Below are positions 33,425 to 36,764 of a DNA stretch of 36,764 nucleotides, piece by piece. The DNA comes from Paludibacter sp. Its GTDB lineage: Bacteria; Bacteroidota; Bacteroidia; Bacteroidales; Paludibacteraceae. The DNA is taken from contig JAQUWU010000046.1 in the NCBI GenBank assembly GCA_028692715.1, positions 1-36,764 of the forward strand, written 5' to 3'. The notes below the pieces were generated by a model that saw only the letters and a list, made by a program, of their open reading frames with translations, was not told the DNA's origin and ran no database searches. The position numbers and the translations under genes are program-made. Position 1 is the stretch's first letter. Each line of letters starts with the position of its first letter.

Positions 33425-33781
33425 TTAATTAGCAGGCTGTTGAGCAGGAGCTTCTTCTGGTGTTTCTCCAAAATTAGGAGCTACAACCCCTGGTTCAGTT
33501 TGTTTAGCTTGTTGAACTTGTTCTTTTATTTCAGATTCGTTTGCTGAAACATTTAATTCATTTTTATGAACACCTACAGCAGCGATTGATAAAACAACAA
33601 CAGCAATCACTAATCCCCATGTTGCTTTTTCAAGAAAGTCAGTAGTTTTGCGAACACCCATTATTTGATTTGAAGAGGAAAAACCAGATGCTAAACCACC
33701 TCCTTTTGAGTTTTGAACCAACACCAACAAGGTAAGTAAAATTGAAGCTATTACAATTAAAATAGTAAGAAGAACGTACAT
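33425..33781 (-). CDS. secG: Preprotein translocase subunit SecG
   Basis: 118 residues. SecG is the small subunit of the SecYEG channel. Two transmembrane helices lie at about 3-23 (LLTILIVIASILLTLLVLVQ) and 52-70 (ATWGLVIAVVVLSIAAVGV). Between them is the family motif NSKGGGLASGFSSSNQIMGVRKTTDFLEKATW. A polar C-terminal tail of about 45 residues, rich in Gln, Glu and Pro, appears usual for Bacteroidetes SecG. It is the last gene of the sigma-54 activator, lptE, TPR-like, secG run and is followed by a strong terminator. Confidence 0.95.
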   Translation of the reverse strand: MYVLLTILIVIASILLTLLVLVQNSKGGGLASGFSSSNQIMGVRKTTDFLEKATWGLVIAVVVLSIAAVGVHKNELNVSANESEIKEQVQQAKQTEPGVVAPNFGETPEEAPAQQPAN

Positions 33782-33789
33782 AATATAGT

Positions 33790-34434
33790 TTATTTTTTTG
33801 AGTTTGCTATTACTTTTTCCAAAAATCGAATTTGGTCTGCAAAGTAAACACTTTTTTTCGGATTATTCAAATTTAATTTCCTCAATATTTCAATCGCGTC
33901 AATGTATTTCTTCTCTTGAATCATTTTTTTCGCAATGATTTCCAAACTTTCGGGTTTTTCTGGTTCAAGTGACTTATTAATATCCATATCTGAATTTTGT
34001 TTCTGCACCTTCACATTACTTTTCATTTCAGTATCAGTATTCCCAATTACTAAAGCTCTTGCTGATTTCAGCCTCTCGGCCAAATTCTTTAGCGATTGTT
34101 TGGTATCACCACCTTCTCGTTCAAGAGCTTCTATCATATCAAAATAATCTCCATGCGAATTTATAGTATTTTCTCTACGGTAAGGTTCTGCAGACAATTT
34201 CTTTTCCGGATGCATATAATAATACAACCATCTTTTGTTTCCACTATATAGAGTGGCTAACTTTAAATTTGAGCCGAAATGAACATTGTTCGTAAGCTGT
34301 AAAGCCTTTGTATACAATATCCTAGCCGGTACAAATGCAGGATACATTACCATTAATTCTTTCAAATCGGCAATATATTCATTCGTCAGTTTTTCTGGTT
34401 GTCGAACTAGTGTCAACAGATCGTTATGATTCAT
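33790..34434 (-). CDS. Conserved TPR-like protein between lptE and secG
   Basis: 214 residues; no signal peptide or membrane helix, so probably cytoplasmic. The N-terminal part (LTLVRQPEKLTNEYIADLKELMVMYPAFVPARILYTKAL) and the C-terminal part (AKKMIQEKKYIDAIEILRKLNLNNPKKSVYFADQIRFLEKVI) look like isolated tetratricopeptide-type helical hairpins joined by a charged linker. A protein of this kind commonly lies between lptE and secG in Bacteroidetes. The function is unknown; the context suggests envelope assembly or secretion. It starts 88 bp after lptE, across a palindrome, and ends 8 bp before secG. Confidence 0.8.
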   Translation of the reverse strand: MNHNDLLTLVRQPEKLTNEYIADLKELMVMYPAFVPARILYTKALQLTNNVHFGSNLKLATLYSGNKRWLYYYMHPEKKLSAEPYRRENTINSHGDYFDMIEALEREGGDTKQSLKNLAERLKSARALVIGNTDTEMKSNVKVQKQNSDMDINKSLEPEKPESLEIIAKKMIQEKKYIDAIEILRKLNLNNPKKSVYFADQIRFLEKVIANSKK

Positions 34435-34487
34435 TTAGAATTAAGGAAAATGCTATAATTTTACAAACTGTCCAGACTACCCTTTAC

Positions 34488-34511
34488 AAACTTTATAACT
34501 TTATAAAGTTT
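34488..34511. repeat. Perfect 10-bp palindrome AAACTTTATA/TATAAAGTTT
   Basis: Arms 34488-34497 and 34502-34511 around a 4-nt loop, in the gap between lptE and the TPR-like gene. No T-run follows on the minus strand. The AACTTTATA core is the same as in the 9-bp repeat at 21367-21411. Confidence 0.7.
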
Positions 34512-34522
34512 AATATAACTGT

Positions 34523-35077
34523 TCACCACTTAGCAACCGTATCATTATAGATATTATCTGCAATTTCTTTTACCATCACCGTCATTAATTCATCCTGAAC
34601 GTCAGTAAGCATCTGATTACTATCAAATGTTTGATATGCAATATACGTTTTTTCAAAGTCATCTTCAGGATTTTTATTATTTGTAAATCGAACCTTTATG
34701 GTCATGGTCAATTTTGTTTCGGACGAATACGAATCAGCACTAATCGCCATTGGAGTTAATTGATAACCTACAATTTCTCCTTCGATATTCATATCACCCC
34801 CTTTTTTCAACAACTGAAGGCGGGTTTGTTTACTATACTCATCTCTGAGTGTTTCAGAAAATTCCTGTGCTAATGGAGGGTAAATCAACTCAGCTACATT
34901 CGGAAAATCGGAAATAGAGATTGATTTTGTTTTTGTATAATCAATCGAAGCTCCATTAAATTTATAAGAAATTGTACATGATTGAAAAAATAAAAACAAA
35001 ATAAAAACAACAAATAATTTCAAAAACTTTGCATAAAGCAAATACTTAATGAGAAATTTCTTTCTATTCAATTCCAT
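34523..35077 (-). CDS. LptE-like LPS-assembly lipoprotein
   Basis: 184 residues. LptE plugs the LptD barrel that inserts lipopolysaccharide into the outer membrane. The N-terminus is longer than usual (basic, then LFVVFILFLFFQSC), with the lipobox FQSC at Cys34. The mature part begins TISYKFNGASIDYTKTKSISI, the signature of the Bacteroidetes LptE-like family, and contains the GGDMNIEGEIVGYQLTP strand region. It overlaps the 3' end of the sigma-54 activator gene by 14 bp, indicating coupled translation. The family assignment is good; it is distant from E. coli LptE. Confidence 0.87.
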   Translation of the reverse strand: MELNRKKFLIKYLLYAKFLKLFVVFILFLFFQSCTISYKFNGASIDYTKTKSISISDFPNVAELIYPPLAQEFSETLRDEYSKQTRLQLLKKGGDMNIEGEIVGYQLTPMAISADSYSSETKLTMTIKVRFTNNKNPEDDFEKTYIAYQTFDSNQMLTDVQDELMTVMVKEIADNIYNDTVAKW

Positions 35078-36347
35078 ATTCTTTAATTTTTCTATACAAT
35101 GTCCTTTCTGAAATTTTTAATTCTTCGGCTGCTGCCTTACGTTTACCGCGATGCTTTTCAAGAGTTCGTTTAATCATTTGGCGTTCCATATCTTCAAGCG
35201 ATAAGGGTTTCTGAACAGACTCAACCTCATGATAAACTTCAGCATCCTGATATTCTTCAACCTCTGTAACTTCTTCGAACTTATTCGGCTCCCGCATTAT
35301 TTTTTCAGGTTTTGAGTCAACTTTTGAATTTGAGTTATTTACAAAGGCATCTTTATGAGCAAGAAATGAGGAGAATTGTGTTTCTTCGTGATGAACCTCC
35401 GGCGACTGTCCATTCATAATATCGTGAACCAGTTTCTTCAAATCATTCATGTCTTTCTTCATATCAAATAGCACCTGATACAATATTTCACGTTCGCTAT
35501 TAAACGATTTATGATCGTTTTTTGCACCTGAAAATAACGCGGGTAAGCGTTCATTGTCATCATTCGGTAAATATGTTCTCAAATTTTGAGCTGTAATTTC
35601 ACGTTGTTGTTCTATAACTGATATTTGTTCCGTTATATTTTTTAGTTGTCTTACATTACCATTCCAATAATAATTTGCCAATAACATTTTCGCATCATCA
35701 GTTAATTTTATGGATGGCATCCTGTATTTTTCAGCAAAATCAGACGAAAATTTTCTGAATAACAACACTATATCTTCTTTTCGTTCTCTCAATGGTGGAA
35801 CTGCAATTGGTACAGTATTTAAACGATAAAACAAATCTTCTCTAAATTTACCATCACGTGTAGCTTGAGACATATTAAGATTAGTAGCAGCAACCACACG
35901 TACATTTGTTTTTTGAGTTTTTGACGAACCTACTTTAATAAATTCTCCTGCCTCTAATACCCTTAACAATCTAACCTGAGTAGAAAGTGGTAATTCACCC
36001 ACCTCATCTAAAAATATAGTTCCTCCATCGGCTACTTCAAAATAGCCTTTTCTATCGGATGTTGCTCCGGTAAATGAGCCCTTTTCGTGACCAAACAATT
36101 CAGAATCAATGGTTCCTTCTGGAATTGCCCCACAATTTACGGCAATATAAGGACCATGTTTTCTATGACTGTAATGATGAATAATTTGCGGGAAATTCTC
36201 CTTTCCTACTCCACTTTCACCTGTAATTAATACGGAAAGATCGGTTGGTGCCACTTGCACCGCAATATCTATGGCTCTGTTTAATAGTTCAGAACTTCCA
36301 ATAATCCCAAATCGTTGCTTTACTGCTTGTATTTCTGAATGTTGCAT
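35064..36347 (-). CDS. Sigma-54-dependent transcriptional activator without receiver domain
   Basis: 427 residues from the ATG at 36347. A longer form would need the TTG at 36395 and adds 16 residues not expected in the family. The AAA+ domain starts almost at once: Walker A GESGVGKE at about 43-50, the sigma-54 contact loop GSFTGA at 90-95 (canonical GAFTGA with Ala to Ser), Walker B IFLDEVGE at 111-118, and arginine fingers in FREDLFYRLN and PPLRERKEDI. A long variable linker follows, then a Fis-type helix-turn-helix (RQMIKRTLEKHRGKRKAAAEEL ... SERTLYRKIKEYGIE). With no N-terminal sensor, it may be controlled by level or by a partner. It shares an operon with lptE and secG. Confidence 0.93.
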   Translation of the reverse strand: MQHSEIQAVKQRFGIIGSSELLNRAIDIAVQVAPTDLSVLITGESGVGKENFPQIIHHYSHRKHGPYIAVNCGAIPEGTIDSELFGHEKGSFTGATSDRKGYFEVADGGTIFLDEVGELPLSTQVRLLRVLEAGEFIKVGSSKTQKTNVRVVAATNLNMSQATRDGKFREDLFYRLNTVPIAVPPLRERKEDIVLLFRKFSSDFAEKYRMPSIKLTDDAKMLLANYYWNGNVRQLKNITEQISVIEQQREITAQNLRTYLPNDDNERLPALFSGAKNDHKSFNSEREILYQVLFDMKKDMNDLKKLVHDIMNGQSPEVHHEETQFSSFLAHKDAFVNNSNSKVDSKPEKIMREPNKFEEVTEVEEYQDAEVYHEVESVQKPLSLEDMERQMIKRTLEKHRGKRKAAAEELKISERTLYRKIKEYGIE

Positions 36348-36392
36348 ACTAATTTTATAAACAAAACTGCAATTATGACATGATAAGTCTGA

Positions 36393-36400
36393 CAAAATTA
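36393..36400 (-). promoter_or_regulatory. Possible -7 box for the sigma-54 activator operon
   Basis: TAATTTTG on the minus strand, 45 bp before the ATG at 36347. No TTG lies at the right -33 distance, so this is tentative. Confidence 0.4.
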
Positions 36401-36611
36401 GTAAAAAATAAACGAAAGCAGTTATAAATAAAGTACAAATTAATCAAACAAGTATAAAAAGGTTCAAACAACTGCGAATTTGCTTTACTCACAAAATAAT
36501 AAATTACAGATTTTTGATCTTTCACACGAATATTGGATCAATAAAATTCTGATTCAGTCAAAAAGAAGTCGAAAAATACGAAATGACAGGATAAAACGCT
36601 GTAATTTTGCA

Positions 36612-36653
36612 CAAAAAAAAAGCCTCAACTACTTTTACAGTAATTGAGGCTTA
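36612..36653 (-). terminator. Terminator of the rRNA operon
   Basis: On the minus strand AAGCCTCAA pairs with TTGAGGCTT around a central loop with further pairing (GTA/TAC), followed by a run of nine T. It directly follows the 5S rRNA 3' end. Confidence 0.9.
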
Positions 36654-36656
36654 AAA

Positions 36657-36764
<108 letters not shown>

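Noticed and set aside
36348-36395. Longer N-terminus from a TTG for the sigma-54 activator
   Set aside because: The added 16 residues overlap the likely promoter and leader; the ATG at 36347 fits better.
36348-36611. tRNA gene next to the 5S rRNA
   Set aside because: No cloverleaf or conserved tRNA T-arm (GTTCRA-type) sequence in a suitable context is visible.

Overview
The window is a low-GC chromosomal segment from a member of the Bacteroidetes, most likely Bacteroidales. The evidence is a SusC/SusD pair, TAnnTTTG-type -7 promoter boxes, a complete moxR-bat aerotolerance operon, the order cinA-rpmB-rpmG-DUF4295-ftsY-rimO, and a type IX secretion-like C-terminal domain on an exported enzyme. 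Genus and species cannot be fixed from the sequence alone.

Layout. (1) 1-6904, minus strand: a pectin utilisation locus reading susC, susD, a CE8 pectinesterase, then the N-terminus of a pectate lyase-like protein cut by the window edge. (2) 6905-8230: a 1.3 kb gene-free stretch full of dispersed hairpin repeats. (3) 8231-10592, minus: fcl and gmd, the GDP-mannose to GDP-L-fucose pathway. (4) 10982-15852, plus: mtaB, an orphan hisF, a kelch-repeat lipoprotein and a Wzi-type capsule protein, meeting a convergent PAP2 phosphatase (15846-16523). (5) 16883-25388, minus: moxR, a DUF58 protein, a membrane protein, batA, batB, batC, batD and batE. (6) 25643-29854, minus: ftsY, rimO, a small HU protein, and a long protein that joins an HU domain to a transmembrane helix and a LysM domain. 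(7) 30077-33346, minus: a TRIC-type channel gene, a DUF3109 gene and cinA, then rpmB, rpmG and an apparently frameshifted DUF4295 gene. (8) 33425-36347, minus: a sigma-54 activator, an LptE-like lipoprotein, a TPR-like protein and secG. (9) The window ends in a 5S rRNA gene with its terminator; the rest of that rRNA operon should lie beyond the right edge.

Most of the window is core Bacteroidales gene content. Four points stand out. First, the HU-TM-LysM protein overlaps a second HU gene and looks like a nucleoid-to-cell-wall tether. Second, the DUF4295 gene is 4 bp short of the 50-residue form expected from its sequence, which breaks its reading frame. Third, dispersed palindromic repeats have become the coding 3' ends of both methylthiotransferase genes (mtaB and rimO) and also sit beside ftsY. 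Fourth, several short tandem repeats with units of 16, 9 and 7 bp lie in gaps between genes. I found no CRISPR array, tRNA, transposase or phage gene.
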